A DNA stretch of 64,000 nucleotides from Panonychus citri (Eukaryota; Arthropoda; Arachnida; Trombidiformes; Tetranychidae): NCBI RefSeq assembly GCF_014898815.1, contig NW_026515539.1:2728001-2792000 (forward strand), in the 5' to 3' direction. Below the pieces are notes generated by a model. That model did not search any database and was not told where the DNA came from. It saw only the letters and a list, made by a program, of their open reading frames with translations. A program made the position numbers and the translations under genes. Of this stretch, positions 22,054 to 35,324 are shown one piece after another. Every line of letters starts with the position of its first letter. The first letter of the stretch is position 1.

Positions 22054-22559
22054 AAACTCTTTGTTTCGTCTTTCGTAAGATCGATTTTCAAGAAAAATTA
22101 TCCAAACCGATTTCTACTTTTCTCTTGATAATAATAATTAATTAGTTTAATTTTTTTTCGATGAAAGAAAACTAACAAGTTGTTGATTTGTTGGTTTATT
22201 GTTTTGAAAGTTTTTCTCATTTGGAGCTGAAGAAAATTACAAATGTCCATTGATTGACAATCAACGTGTTTCTCCTTTAATTGTAAATAGAAGGTTATTG
22301 TTAAGTGATTGATAAGTTGAGGCTTTTTGTTAATGACACTTTTCGATTGCATTTTATTCCTTTGGTAATTAGTTAACTGATTTGCATATGAGATTTGATG
22401 AGTTTTACTTTTGCTATTAATTATGTTCTCAACGTGAAGATGATTAGTTTTACTTTTGTACAATGAGAATGATTAAATTGAAAGGTGGAAATTAATAAAT
22501 GAAATACAAATTTGGATTAAAAATACACACAAATGAACTGATTGATTTTTAAGCGAATA

Positions 22560-23692
22560 CAAGATTAATTATCATGTAAAGTGATTAGGATTTTCATTAA
22601 TAAACAACATAATATAAGCTTTAGGCTTGGTCATCACTCGAGTATCGGTGAAAATTGACCAGCGGTCAATTTTTATTCTGCTTTTTAATGCAACTGAACA
22701 ATTGGGAATGGAAAATGTTGGAAGATTAACATCGGTATAAGACATTGTGAGACGGAGTGAGCGGACTAATTGGTAGAGCGATTGGTACAAAGAGGTACAT
22801 GAAGCAGTTTTCGTCTCCAATTCAGCTGAAAATTAAGGAAAAAAACGTTTGATTAGTAAATTGTAACAATAGAAACATTGAGAGTAATTGTAGTATTTAC
22901 CTTTTTCGGATGCACTTGACAATGAATTTAAAGCTCCTTCTCGATCAAGAAGAGTTTCATAAAATAAAAGTTGATAGTGAAAGTTTTTATCAGTCACCTG
23001 GAATTAAGAGAAATCAAATTAAAATTAGAATTTGATAGTTAAGATGAGAAAGATTATTAAAGGGAATTTAATTACTAACCTCCTGGTCCATGTCTTCACT
23101 ACATTTTGGACATTCGAGAATCTTTTTCAATCCTCTCTGGTATCCCCAACAACAGCGAGTTCTGAATGAACAATTAATACACTTTATCCAATTCTTTGTG
23201 AATTCATCACACTTATTACGTAAGTTGAGGATGAAATTATTGATGATTCGATTCTCAAACTTTTCGAGAGTAAGATCAATGTTACAATGAGGAAATCGAG
23301 CGAGACTTAGATTAATCCTATTTTCTATTAATAGAATCAATTCTGAATCGATCACGTTCCAAGATCATAATCTTTTCGTTACTTCAGCCAATACAAATTA
23401 CGTAAGGCACAAAACCACCACCCGCTTTGACTTTTCTATCCACCTCCTCACTAGAATCTCATCGGAGGGCAACATTCACATGGAGAAAACCTTTTCCATC
23501 TTGAGGGTAAAAAACTCGGAAACTGTCAAAATGTTTCAACTGCTCAGGAGTGAATCTATTTTATTTCATACGATGAGAGATGATTTGTTTCAATCTCTCG
23601 TGAATATCATCAACAACTTGTTGATACAATTTACCTGGAAGAATATCTCTTCTAATATTCGCTCACCACTAATGACCAATCATAAGCAAATT
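22560..23692 (-). pseudogene. Decayed inverted copy of the POLA1 3' region
   Basis: From 23102 down to about 22165 this is an inverted duplicate of 1-955. Upstream of that (to about 23692) lie further POLA1 pieces, with in-frame stops and frameshifts: LPGKLYQQVVDDIHERLKQI, PEQLKHFDSFRVFYPQDG and DRKVKAG. Three lesions show it is dead. Stops interrupt the catalytic-domain end. The first zinc module reads ARFPHC where the other fragment has ARCPHC, so a metal ligand is lost. One T is missing in the last exon (…DVNLPTFSIP instead of DVNLSNIF). Confidence 0.87.
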
Positions 23693-24104
23693 GAGAGTAA
23701 TTAGAATCATAAACGAAAAAAATTTAACTCTTGTCGTGGGAAATTTCCAAAAAAAAAGTAAAATCTTAGAGATCGGAATGAACTATACCGAGAACCCAAA
23801 AACAATTACTTGCTAAGTGGCTCTCACAAAGATCATTCTTTGTTATCATCTCTTCATGATTTCTTCATCCTCTTATACATCATCATCATCATCATCATTT
23901 TCCTCTTCCCCATCATCATCCGCGACTGAAGACTTGTAGCTAAGCTACGGCAACTGTACATACATGTATAGAGAAACTCCTCCCGAATTTGTCTTCTCTT
24001 TCTTTTTCTCTTTCTGATTGGTTGATAAGCTTCTTATTACCACTCCTACTTTTTTGAGTGTAGCTAAAATTGCAAAGTGAAAATGACAACAGTCAACAAT
24101 CAAC
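23693..24104. promoter_or_regulatory. FoxA upstream region
   Basis: There is no gene. It contains a CAT/TCC-rich stretch (about 23880-23920) and CT-rich sequence before the FoxA start. It presumably includes the FoxA promoter, but I see no clear TATA box. Confidence 0.4.
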
Positions 24105-25094
24105 ATGGATTCATCAACAATCGTACATAATCATCAACAACATCACCATCACCATTCAATGGAGTCGTTGAATTCAGTTCAAGTTAGTGAAAATCAGTTG
24201 CCCCCAACACCAACCGCCTGTGTCAAATCATTCAGAAGGAACTATTCACATGCAAAACCACCATACTCGTATATTAGTTTAATCACCATGGCGATTCAAC
24301 GATCACCAACAAAAATGTTAACTCTCAGTGAGATTTATCAATTCATCATGGAATTGTTTCCATACTATCGTCAAAATCAACAACGATGGCAGAACTCGAT
24401 TCGTCATTCGTTATCATTCAATGATTGTTTCATCAAAGTGGCCAGAACACCTGATAAACCAGGTAAAGGGTCATTCTGGACACTTCACCCTGAATCTGGG
24501 AACATGTTTGAAAATGGTTGTTATTTAAGGCGACAAAAAAGGTTTAAATCTGAAAAAAGTGAATTCAAAAGTTTGGACTCAATCAAAACAAAGAAAACTT
24601 TATCATCATCATCTCCACCATCAGCATCATCATCAAATTCAGCGTTACAATTTGCTGAACCGGTAAATTATCTGCACAGTGAACATCATCACCATTCACA
24701 ACAACAACAACAACAACAACAGCAACAACAACAACAACAGCAACAGCAGCAACAACAACAACAACCACCTCCACCACCACCACCACAATGTTTACCTCAA
24801 CAACCCCAATCACAACAACCTCCACCATTAGCATTACCACCACCACCACCACAACCCCAACAACAACAACTTCATCATCATCAAACACCCGATTTTCTTC
24901 AACCACCCCAACAACATGAACAAAACCACTATTATCACCAACAGCATCAACAATCAACACATCATTATCATCATCCACAAAATTCAGGAAATTATTATCA
25001 TCATCCATTTTCTATAAACAACATCATTGCCTCTTGTGGACATGAGTTACCAATTTTAAACAACAATCAATATTTATCATCAACATATTATTAA
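24105..25094 (+). CDS. fkh: Forkhead transcription factor, FoxA / fork head class
   Basis: A single-exon gene of 329 residues. In animals FoxA proteins are pioneer factors for gut, salivary gland and endoderm genes. The forkhead domain spans about residues 51-142 (HAKPPYSYISLITMAIQ, TLSEIYQFIMELFPYYRQNQ, RWQNSIRHSLSFNDCF, GSFWTLHPESGNMFENG, CYLRRQKRFK), matching FoxA rather than other Fox classes. The N-terminus is short and His-rich. After the domain come Ser-rich, poly-Gln (about 199-221), poly-Pro and His-rich stretches. Near the C-terminus HPFSINNIIAS matches the FoxA conserved region II, which supports the class. The protein is shorter than many FoxA proteins (often above 450). Lack of introns is common in Fox genes. 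The ATG at 24105 is the first in frame before the domain and follows CAAC. Confidence 0.95.
   Translation: MDSSTIVHNHQQHHHHHSMESLNSVQVSENQLPPTPTACVKSFRRNYSHAKPPYSYISLITMAIQRSPTKMLTLSEIYQFIMELFPYYRQNQQRWQNSIRHSLSFNDCFIKVARTPDKPGKGSFWTLHPESGNMFENGCYLRRQKRFKSEKSEFKSLDSIKTKKTLSSSSPPSASSSNSALQFAEPVNYLHSEHHHHSQQQQQQQQQQQQQQQQQQQQQQPPPPPPPQCLPQQPQSQQPPPLALPPPPPQPQQQQLHHHQTPDFLQPPQQHEQNHYYHQQHQQSTHHYHHPQNSGNYYHHPFSINNIIASCGHELPILNNNQYLSSTYY
24698..24764 (+). repeat. CAA/CAG repeat coding poly-glutamine in FoxA
   Basis: Mixed CAA and CAG codons give about 23 glutamines. Mixed codons usually limit repeat slippage. The antisense open frame here (poly-Val) is an artefact. Confidence 0.9.
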
Positions 25095-25138
25095 GAAGAG
25101 AGAGAGAGAGAGAGAAAGAAAGAAAGAAAGAAAGAGAA
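25094..25138. repeat. GA then GAAA microsatellite in FoxA 3' UTR
   Basis: GA dinucleotides followed by GAAA units lie directly after the stop codon. Confidence 0.9.
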
Positions 25139-25671
25139 ATGAAAATTATTGTCTTTGAATACTAACAATCAGACCCAAAGTAACTGTAATTAATTACTTG
25201 TAATGGTTTAACTATTAAAACAGTGATATCAAAAAAAAGTTCAAGAGGAAAAATTTTGTTCATTTTGTAATTAGATTCATTTCTTTGTTTTGTTAACAGG
25301 TAAGTGTTGTCTCAATTAATCCGAGTCTCAGTGATAATCAGATAATTATCGAAATGAACACCATCATCAACCACAACAACTTTAATCTAAATGACAATGA
25401 CATGATCATCATCATCATCATCACCACAACAAGATAATCAAGATATTAATTGATGAGGAAAGAGTGAGAGTATCTTGAACTTTTTCCGGATCTCTTGTTT
25501 TTATTAAACGCTAATTAAATTGTCTTTACATAGTTGATTGTTTCATCTCTCGTTTTAATTATTCCAATTTCGGAAGATATTTAAATAGTTATTTTGATAA
25601 CTTTTGTCTCTTTTTTTTTGTTTGTTTTCATATTAAATTAGCCGATGGACTTTTATTTGCAAGCTAATTGA

Positions 25672-28600
25672 TTAATCGTTAGTGAATCCTGAGTTATCTT
25701 GATATCGCTTGGCAACTTGAGGTCGACCATATTCAGCCATAGGTCGTTCAGCGTTTTTCTTCATAGCTGATTTTTTGGTTCTGTATACGAAAAGAAGGCG
25801 AAAAATTGCCAAAAAGAAAAAGAGTTTGTTCAATTGATTGGTTAGTTTTCATTTCGATAAATCAATTGACTTCAATTCTATTATATTATTATATATAAAA
25901 TGTATATTGAAAATATGGAATAGGATTGGAAATCTGAATCTCAATTTCTACGAATTCTAATCAATAAAATCGGAACAACAACAACTCACCAGAAATGAGA
26001 AGACTCGAGAGGTCCTCTTAACTGTTCGACCTTCGTTAAGGGAATACCGTGTATATGCTTAACCGGTGGAAGTTTGCTCGATTTTTCTGCCCTAAAGGTT
26101 GATACATGAGGACCGATCGAATCAAATCTATAATTTACTGATCATCAAAAGGGAACAATTAAATCAGCTAATTGAAATTTTTCAATATTGTCTATTGGTA
26201 AAGTCTCATTTGGAAACGTAGAAAGAGAGAGAGAGAGACAGAGAAAGAGGAAGAATTAGTTTATTTGTTCAGTGGAAATAAAAAACAAACCACTAATCGA
26301 TGACTAATCAGCGAGATTAATTCTTAAAACAATTAACAAATGAGATAAAGAGATTATATTGACTACGATTTAACGATAACTTGAGCATCGCTTTTAAATT
26401 TAATTCTAATACTTGTCATCTTAAAAGTGTCTTCCTTTTGGTTTTTTAATCGCGTTTCCAATTGATAAAAAATAAAACATTTGCTCCCCCAATTCTGTCA
26501 CCAAGTGAGACTTAACCTTATCCATGAAAATCCCATAGGATAAGAAAAAAAAAATAATAAACTAACGGTAAATTATCATTCCAATTAAGATCAATATTGA
26601 AATAAATCATATATCAAGTCAATCCAAATAAAAAGATTTCAAGATTTAATCTTTTTACTTGGATTTGATTTAGCTTTGGATTTTAGCTGATAACAGGATG
26701 AGAGGTATTAATTATTGTGGTCACTTTTAATCTAAATATGTCAATGATTCTCAAGCTAAAGATAATCAAATAAATTGATCACTTACTTTTTAATCAAGAT
26801 TATTGAAACCAGAACCACACCAATTAATAGTAAACCTAAAACAACAGCTACAGTAATTAAGGCAGTTCGGAAAGTGGTTACCAATGGATCTTGATCTTCA
26901 CAAGTTTCACCTCGATAACCTTCATGGCATCTGAAACGAAAATCAATCAATTATTAAACATTTTCATTGATGAAAATTTTTCGTATTGTAATTAAAATCA
27001 ATTGGTAATTTCTTTTTCTCCAATCATAATCAAGCATACCTGCATGCTCCAGTATTATTTGCGACAACAAAACAGTCACCATAAACACATTTGACTGTTG
27101 AACAAACACCTAAGAAAAAAAAAAGGTAAAAACAAAAGGTAAACAATTAAGACAATTAGAGTTATACTTTTACAGTCTTTTTCTGTTTGGTTGGAACTTT
27201 TTCTCACGATAAAAACTCGAGATTAACTAGTTTGGACTAATCCTCTCGACGGTAATTTAGGAGAAAAAAAGAAGGTTCCGAACAATAGAAAAAGGCCAAA
27301 AACAATGACCATCAACTGATTAATCTTGTCGTTAACTTACTTATACAAGTTCCTGACACGGAATCTTCAATGTATTCATGGTTACATGGGCAGAGATAAC
27401 TTCCAATTGTATTAATGCAGGTTGAATGTTGGCGACAAGGTGAATTGGCTGATGAACATTCATCGATATCTTCACAATACTCTTTGTAATAATCGGTTCG
27501 TAAATTTGAGTCCATTTGAATTACTGTTTCCGCTCTGAAACCTTCATTACAATCACAGGCGAACCTTGAATTGTCCAGTGATCGACAATGAGTGTTTGAT
27601 GGACAATAGTCGATGTAAGTCTCATTACATGGGGTCAGATCTTTTTGGACTATTGAATTTCTTTGAATAACTGATTGGGTTGGAATGAAACAATATGATT
27701 CAGCTTCAGGCATTGTCGCTGGGAATGAATGGCAAACCGCTTCGTCGTTCAAAGGTGTTAGATGTGTTGTTGCGTCGATTGTTGGGTCACTTAGTTCAAG
27801 AGAAATGATCGCCTTATAATCACCACCAAGAGAACTTGAATTGGTCATTAATTTCGAGTAATTTATGATATTAATATCACCGAAAGTAGAACCGTAAACA
27901 TTTGCTAAATCAGATTTAAGTGTTTCCTTCAACATCTCTCGAATAGCGGCTTCCATGGCAGCGGGTTTTTGAATTTCAGTTTTTTCTTGGGCAGATGAGG
28001 TTAGATAATCGATACAACCGGAAATGTCCAAAGGAGCGTATCTAGAACACATATCTGTCACAGCGGGTGCCATATAATAGGAGGTGATCTTGTTCTGTAA
28101 CTGAGTATCGGCTAAACTGACTTCTCCCTCTTCAAGCCTTACAACCATTTCGATTCGTAGTGAATGTTCAATTAGATAACATCGATTATCGGTACCCTTT
28201 TTTAAACCTGGTTGACAGACACACTCATGGGAAGTAGCACCTAAAACGGTTGACCTTTGGCAAACAGCGTTATCAAAGAGACAAGTTTTCTCACCCGTGA
28301 TACATTGATCGACACAGGAACCATTTGTATTCTTGTAGGTACCTGGTGGACAAACACACTTCCAAAGGTCACCGTTATAGCCAACCGCTTGTAGATCAGG
28401 TTGACAAATAGCTCCTTGGGCTAAACATTGAGAGTGACCTTTACCACCCTCCAGGCAAGTTGTATCAATTACACATCGACCCTCAGGTCCTTTAACATAA
28501 GGTGAGTCACATTCACAAATCAATTTAGCACTTTCATCGAGAGTACAAGTTGATGTACCACAGATCGATTTGACCTGATTCGCGGCATTGGTGTTGTTTT

Positions 28601-31600
28601 GAGCGGCACCTTTGCAAATGTCAACACACTCGGTGCCAATGGCCACATAACCTGGAAGGCAACTACACACACTTTTCATGGTGGTTTCATCTAGAACACA
28701 AATTGATCCAGTTAACGTTGAACAATTAGAAGTACAATTAAAACTATCAAGCTGTTCACAAGCAGTTTTTGAACCATCAGTTATATTCCAACCAGGGTAA
28801 CAATTACATTCAGCCTGTCCTAATTCAACGGCACAGGTATGGTCACAGCCGAGAGCTTTTCGAGTGTCCCATGAACATGAATCAACATCACAACCGGTTG
28901 TAGTATCATAAATGACTCCATTGGTACAGTAGCAAACAGCGACACCATTATGGTCAGTTTTACAAGATGATCCGGTAACACAGGGCGACGGGCTTTTCTC
29001 ACATGCGTTTTCTTTAACACATTTACCTGTGCTCGATTTCACATAACCATTACTTGTATCACAAGATGAACATGAAGCTGACATTTCTACCGCACTGTAG
29101 CTGCAAACATAACCGATTGGACAGAAAGCATTGAAACCTGTACAAGGATCGTAGGCCGCACAAGAGTGACCTAAGGTTTCATCGTATTTCCAATATTGTG
29201 TTGATGCACAATCACAAATTTCTCGTGTATTGGGGTCAAATGTTTTCGAGTTACAGGTTCCACCTCGAGCGGTACAATAGTTTTCTCCACTTATTTCAGA
29301 GGTTATGTTTGTGGTACTATCGGTCACCGGGAACTTGAGGACACACCAATCAGGTTTGCTACAATCTTTATCCATATAACCAGAGTCACATTCACATGAT
29401 GCGACATTAGGTGATTGAACGATACAATTACCATGACCTGAACATTCATCTCGACCCAATCGACAAGCATCAGAAAGATCTACCGCTGAGAGAGTGAGGG
29501 TAACTGGAGTGACCATAGAGTTTTGATTGTAACTGATGACAAATTGAAGTCTGTATGCTTGACCATTAACTCCCTTGGTGATGGAGTAAATTTTTCTCGA
29601 TGATGTAGTTGATGAAGTTGAACAAAGATCGGAACTTTGAGTGTCAATCAAATTATTTGCTGAATCGATAAGTTGTAAGGTGACTTCTAATTTTGAAGGA
29701 CATGAAGTGATGGTCATCATTTCACGAAGTTCAAGACCTGAGGCCATTTCGAACCAACTTGAGACCACATAGATCATTCCGTTACCTGGAGCAACTGGTT
29801 TAAAAGTCAAAGAATCAGCTGATGCAGTTCCGATGGCCGGAACATCAAACCATTCATCAGTTGGTGAGACTGAACTTTTAGTCCAACTTTCTAAGATCAT
29901 TTTAGTCGCTGGCTCGGCAAGTGCTGGGAAACGGGCATTGGCCGTGGTTATCTCACCGATGGCAATGTAATCAGGAGCCGAAACAGTTGAAGGTGTCAAG
30001 GTTAACTTGTAATCTCCATCAGTTGCATTGAAAAAGAATTGACTTAGACAGAATTCAGTTTGGTACCAATCGTATCTTGAGTCAGCGATTGAAGGTGCAT
30101 AAGTTGGACCAAGGATAAGAGTGCCTGTAGATGAGCCCATAGTGACCGTTAAATGAGCGCCATCGGTAAGCCAATAGTTGATTGAGACACAAGAATCGGT
30201 TGTTTCTGATTTGCTGACCGTGAATGATAAAGAGCCAACGGCCGATGTAGCAGCGCTCGATGAACTTGGTGTATAAAATTTGGAAAATGTTGTCGGTTTC
30301 GTGGGGAAATTCAGATCGGACCAGTGATAATTAGCACCAGTGGTCAGCACAAAATCATTACAAGAAGTTGAATTACAAGACAAGGTAATAGTTGAATCCA
30401 TTGGTTGAGTTACATTTTGTTCAGTAACAAGTCCACTTGTTGCATCGGTTACATTTTGTGTTACAATTATACCTGATGAAGAAAAGGGTAACAACGATTG
30501 AAAGGTCATTTTGTAGGTCAAATGATGAATGTTCATGTTAAAAAAAAAGTAATATCAATTCACTTACTATCTTCGAAGTTATAATTTACATAAATTCCCT
30601 TAAGGGCAACGTAATAAAACTGTTCGGTGCTTGTAAGTATCGGTGTAATCATAATACGAGCGGGATAAATTGGCTCAGTAGATATGGTCTCAAATTGACC
30701 CCAAAGATCACCCACCTTGTTACCAAGAGTGGACTCATTGAAAGCTGACCAAATGGTTTGTGGTCGAGCTTCCGATTGAAAGGAAACACCAAGACTGAAA
30801 AAACTTGTCGCTGAATAACCATCGGCATCGGTACTTGGATCACCTCCATAACCCCAATAGTCAAAGGTCACACTTGCAGTTGACAATTTAGCGGTCTCAC
30901 TGTTGGTCGTTGGTATCGATTTGACCTCAATCTTTAATCCCTTTAAATCCGTTGTTCTACCAGCAAAGTAAAGATACTGTTCATCATTGACCTTTGGTGG
31001 ATAAGTTTGCAAATCATGTGGAGTCCAACCGGTTGTAGTAATATCTTTAATCTCTAGAGATTTAAATTGTTACAATTAGTCTCGATTTCACAATTGTATC
31101 AAATAACATTGATCTTTTTGTTTTTTTAACCAAAACAATCAACTAATCACAACTATTAGTATACTCAGACAATCAAAATTTACTCTCAACACTAAGTGAT
31201 ACATGAAAAGTTGCTTGTTAAACTAAAATCAAACAATTAATATCTGAATCAAGTCATCATCTTGTTTAATTAACCTTTCTAATTGTGTATATACAAATTA
31301 CAATCAGTAAACTTTTTTACTATTATTGATTAACTTAATCCATTTGTTTACTGGTAAATAGTTTTTTAGATTTGACAAATAAAAACAATTGGCAAACAAT
31401 TTAAATTGTTATCTAACTGTAAGGTAAATAAGTTGACTACTATTAATAACAATTAAAGATTATCCAATCCAGTCTATCGGTACACATAAATTAGGTTAAT
31501 TCTTAATGATTAATCAACAAGATAATTAAGAGATAATCTAATTGAAAGGAAGGAAAAAAAAAGAAAACTTTTTTTTCTGATTTCGTTTTCATGGAAACAT

Positions 31601-32564
31601 TGATAATATTTTGATTTGTATTCTGTTTCCCCTTAACAAGATGATCATAAATCATCATCATCTTAATCATTATCTTCCTAATCAGCAAAAGTATTAGTAC
31701 AATAATTAAATTGATCACAATTTACCTGGAGAGAGACAACAATTAACTTGAACCGAAACTTTAACGTTCAACTGTAACATTTAGATTGACAATTAACTAC
31801 CAAATACCTTAAACATTGAATACTTACATCAACTGATTGTAATAGTTAATTATCATTGAGAATCAATCAATCTAAGTATACATACTCAACAATCAACTGA
31901 TTGTAAATTCAATCCATAAATTGCAATTCAAGTTAATCAACAATAACAACAGTTAATTTTAATTATCTAATGGAGAAGAGAAAAAAAAATTTTTTTTTCT
32001 CAATTGGAATGATTAATTTTTCCCTTTTTCTTAGTTACCTTTTTCTTAATTGCAATTACTATTAATTATCCTCACCTTGATAATAATTATCATTTATTAG
32101 TCTTGATTAGTAAAGTAAATGATAACAATTCTAATAATTAACTTAATAGTCAGATAATTGTAATTAAAAGGAAAATAATGTCTCTCTAATCTTGGAAAAA
32201 GATATCGGTTAAAAAAAGGTCATTTAGTTTGAGACTTTTTCATTAGGTCGAATCAAAGTTAATTGTGATCAGTGTTAAGGGTAATTAATTAATTAATTAA
32301 TTTCTATGATTGAGTATAGGGATTTAAGGCTAAGTATTGATACCCTATTGAGTATTTAAGCTTGGTGATTAAATTGAACCACAAAAAGATTAGTGTTTTC
32401 AACTTAATCGTTATGGATTAACTATTGATTGTTTATATTGATTAGTTAATTGTAAAGAAAGATGAAATTGATTACTTACCTTGAGCAAAACTAATGTAAC
32501 AATTATTGGAAATTAATGTTAACAATAATGATAATATTGAGAATCGAAGTCGTTTGATAAACAT
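25672..32564 (-). CDS. Large EGF/SEA-type single-pass membrane protein (7 exons)
   Basis: Exons, 5' to 3': 32564-32480 (signal peptide MFIKRLRFSILSLLLTLIS), 31053-30568, 30472-27341, 27109-27040, 26930-26787, 26127-25990 and 25780-25672. Residues to about 510 form a Ser/Thr-rich extracellular part without a domain I can name. Next come many Cys-rich EGF-like units (from about ACRLGRDECSGHGNC), then a segment at about 960-1085 that looks like a SEA domain. A calcium-binding EGF (DIDECSSANSPC), a final EGF, a membrane helix (about 1281-1304) and a short basic tail follow. EGFs plus SEA before one helix recall nematode MUP-4/MUA-3 matrix-attachment receptors; a comparable role joining epidermis to cuticle is a guess. 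All junctions are in frame except the last. There TG of exon 6 plus A of exon 7 makes TGA after about 1351 residues, although exon 7 has an open frame of 35 further codons. Confidence 0.85.
31054..32479 (-). other. Intron 1 of the EGF/SEA gene
   Basis: A 1.4-kb AT-rich intron between the signal-peptide exon and exon 2, much longer than other introns in this window. No gene seen inside. A first intron of this size can hold enhancers. Confidence 0.7.
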
Positions 32565-34779
32565 GATGAAAAATGAATTTAAATTAAAACTAATTAAACT
32601 GATGGAATTGATTTATTCCGATGGTGTCAACATTTACTAATTGCGACTGTTGATTAGGTAGAGAGAGAGAGAGAGAAAAAAAAGAAAAGAAAAACTTTTG
32701 TTACAATTAACTAAATTGTTGATTGACGATCAGGCACTGGTCAAGGAATCGAGACTCGAAAGATGGACAATTATCGATACGATTGGTAGGATCTTGTTTT
32801 GTGTTCTTTGGGATGAGAAATGATGAATGGTGATGAAAATGAAGATGAAATTAAGAAAAAAAATGACACTGAGACTAATTAATTTACCAAAGTGAATATG
32901 ATGATGAGGATGAGTAAATGTCTCCCTCAAACGGGTTAAAGATGATAATTTAATCAGGTTAATTGGGTATTAATGATGGAAAATAATACTAATTCTGGTT
33001 ATATTGATGAAGATGAAAATAAATCATTGTTACTCTTGATGAATGATGAGAAACATGGGGGGGGGATGAGATAATGAAATCTTCGAGGAGGGAGATCGAA
33101 AAGAAAGAGAAAAAGAAAGGGAAAAGATCTGATTTACCGATAAAATGCTCAGGTAAGTATATGGAAGACGATGATGAGGATGATAAAGGGGGAAGGGAGG
33201 TAGAAGATGAAGATGATGAAAAGTCACTTTGAACTTTTCTTCCAACTTATCAGTTTTCTTCATGGTAACGATAACGATCATGGTGTTAACTGTGTTATTA
33301 TAACGGTAACCATGGTGATGAAGAAAAGATTTATGATTTAATTGATGATGATTAATGTTTATCATCATTATGGTTAAAATAGATAATCACAATTAAGATG
33401 ATAATTAAATGATCATTGAATTACAATTGTCATTTAACCTCGTATTTAACTAACTATGACTATGTTTGTTGTTTCATTGTACTGAGCAAATTGTTGACAA
33501 TTATTAATATTTATTTAACTCACTTTCTCTTGATAAGATTAATCAATTTATCTAATTATTAATTCAATTATATATTAGTTGGCTGGTTAACTGATTTCTA
33601 GACTGATTAACAATCAATCAATAATCCGGATTTATGTAATCAAGGTTAATGATAATGAATTAATTTAGTTACTTATAAAAAAAACATTAGTGATTATTGA
33701 TTATTAGAAATAAAAAATAATCACCTTCACAATTAAGCTCACAATTAATTATCAACAATTTAACTGTTTATTGTGTTGTTAGAGAAACATGATTATTATT
33801 ATGATTAATTTCCTAGAAAATAATAATCACAATTAAAGTGATGATTTAACTGAGAAAAATAATAATAAGTTCAGTAATTGAGAGAAATGATTGATCATTA
33901 CAATTGAACATTTCAATGTAATAATATATATGAGAGTTAATCTTTATTAAGAAGAAGAAGAAAAAAATTAGATTCAACAATTAGTTGAACTTAATTGCGT
34001 ACAATTAAATTAGGTTAATGAGTAATTGTAATTAATCATAATGAAGAGAAAGGTTGAAAGTATATTATTATTATATTGGATTGATTTAATTCCTTGTTTG
34101 TATTATATTATCATAAGTACAGAATTTAGAATAGAAGAGAAAAATTTAAATTGTTGATTCTTCTATTTGAAAATTAATTCTTACTTTTTTTTCAAAGAAT
34201 ACAATTTGTCAGATTAACTGTATTAGTGTTAATCGGATTTGTCTACGTATTAAGATTGAAATAATCCTCGTACGTGCCAAGAAAATTTAAATATGTAACA
34301 GTGTAAATCAAAGGTAAATAGTGAAGACAAGTTAACGGTAAAAATGGTTAACAGTTAGAACTGAAAAGTAACATTGATATTAATTTTTCTTCATCTTTTA
34401 TCCGAGACCCAAAGAGGATGAGGAAGAAAGTAACTGTTTACTTTTGTCTTCTCTTCATCATTTCTTCCAACCAATAACAAGAAGATTTGTTTTAAGATTT
34501 AGGAGAAAAGTTGTGAGTCTATGTGAGTGAAATTGTGTTGGTTATTTCGTTACGATTTTCGGTGAGTTCGTGATGGAAAATTGATCGAATTCATGTCTTC
34601 AAGTTTTCTTCTTTGAGCTGAAGAGAGAATCGGTTCAATGAAACAGAACTGAGGTTGATTTTTGCTTCGAAAAACTTTACTACACTATTATTATTGTTCA
34701 AGTTTCATCTTCTTTTGTTATCATCATCATCATCTTAGTGGTTAACCTGAAATAAGGAAAGAGACAAGAAGATGATGAG

Positions 34780-34813
<34 letters not shown>

Positions 34814-35282
34814 TATTGAAGCGAAATCTAATCTCGCAAAGATTAGTAATATGTGTTAACATGTTAAAAGGTAAAAATGATGAATCTTTAAGTATATGAG
34901 ATTATTTTACATCTTGTGAGATGATGAAGATAAAATGATAAGATAAAGATGAAAAGGAAAATGCTCTTGGGTGTGTTTTTTTTGAGTTGAGGTGTAAGAT
35001 GATGCTGAAGATATTAGGATCTGGCTCTGTCTCTTCATCATCTATCATTAACAGTGTGTATATCAATGATAAGCCCGTCAATAGATAACTGTACATATTT
35101 ACTGAAAGAAAGAGGAAGAGAAAGCAAAAAAAGAAAGATATTAAAGATAAAAATGATGAGGATGAGGATGAAGATAAAAAAACTATGATTTCAAGATGAT
35201 GCTCTTCAAAAAAATAGAAGATGAGGATGAAGATGAGCTTCAAATACCCACAAAATTTGTTTGAGGTTTTTCTGTTTCTTTT

Positions 35283-35324
<42 letters not shown>

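Noticed and set aside
22098..22463. Minus-strand 121-codon frame.
   Set aside because: It lies in the duplicated POLA1 3' flank; the matching region near 600-960 is non-coding.
24583..25008. Minus-strand 141-codon frame rich in Val.
   Set aside because: It is the antisense of the FoxA poly-Gln/His region.
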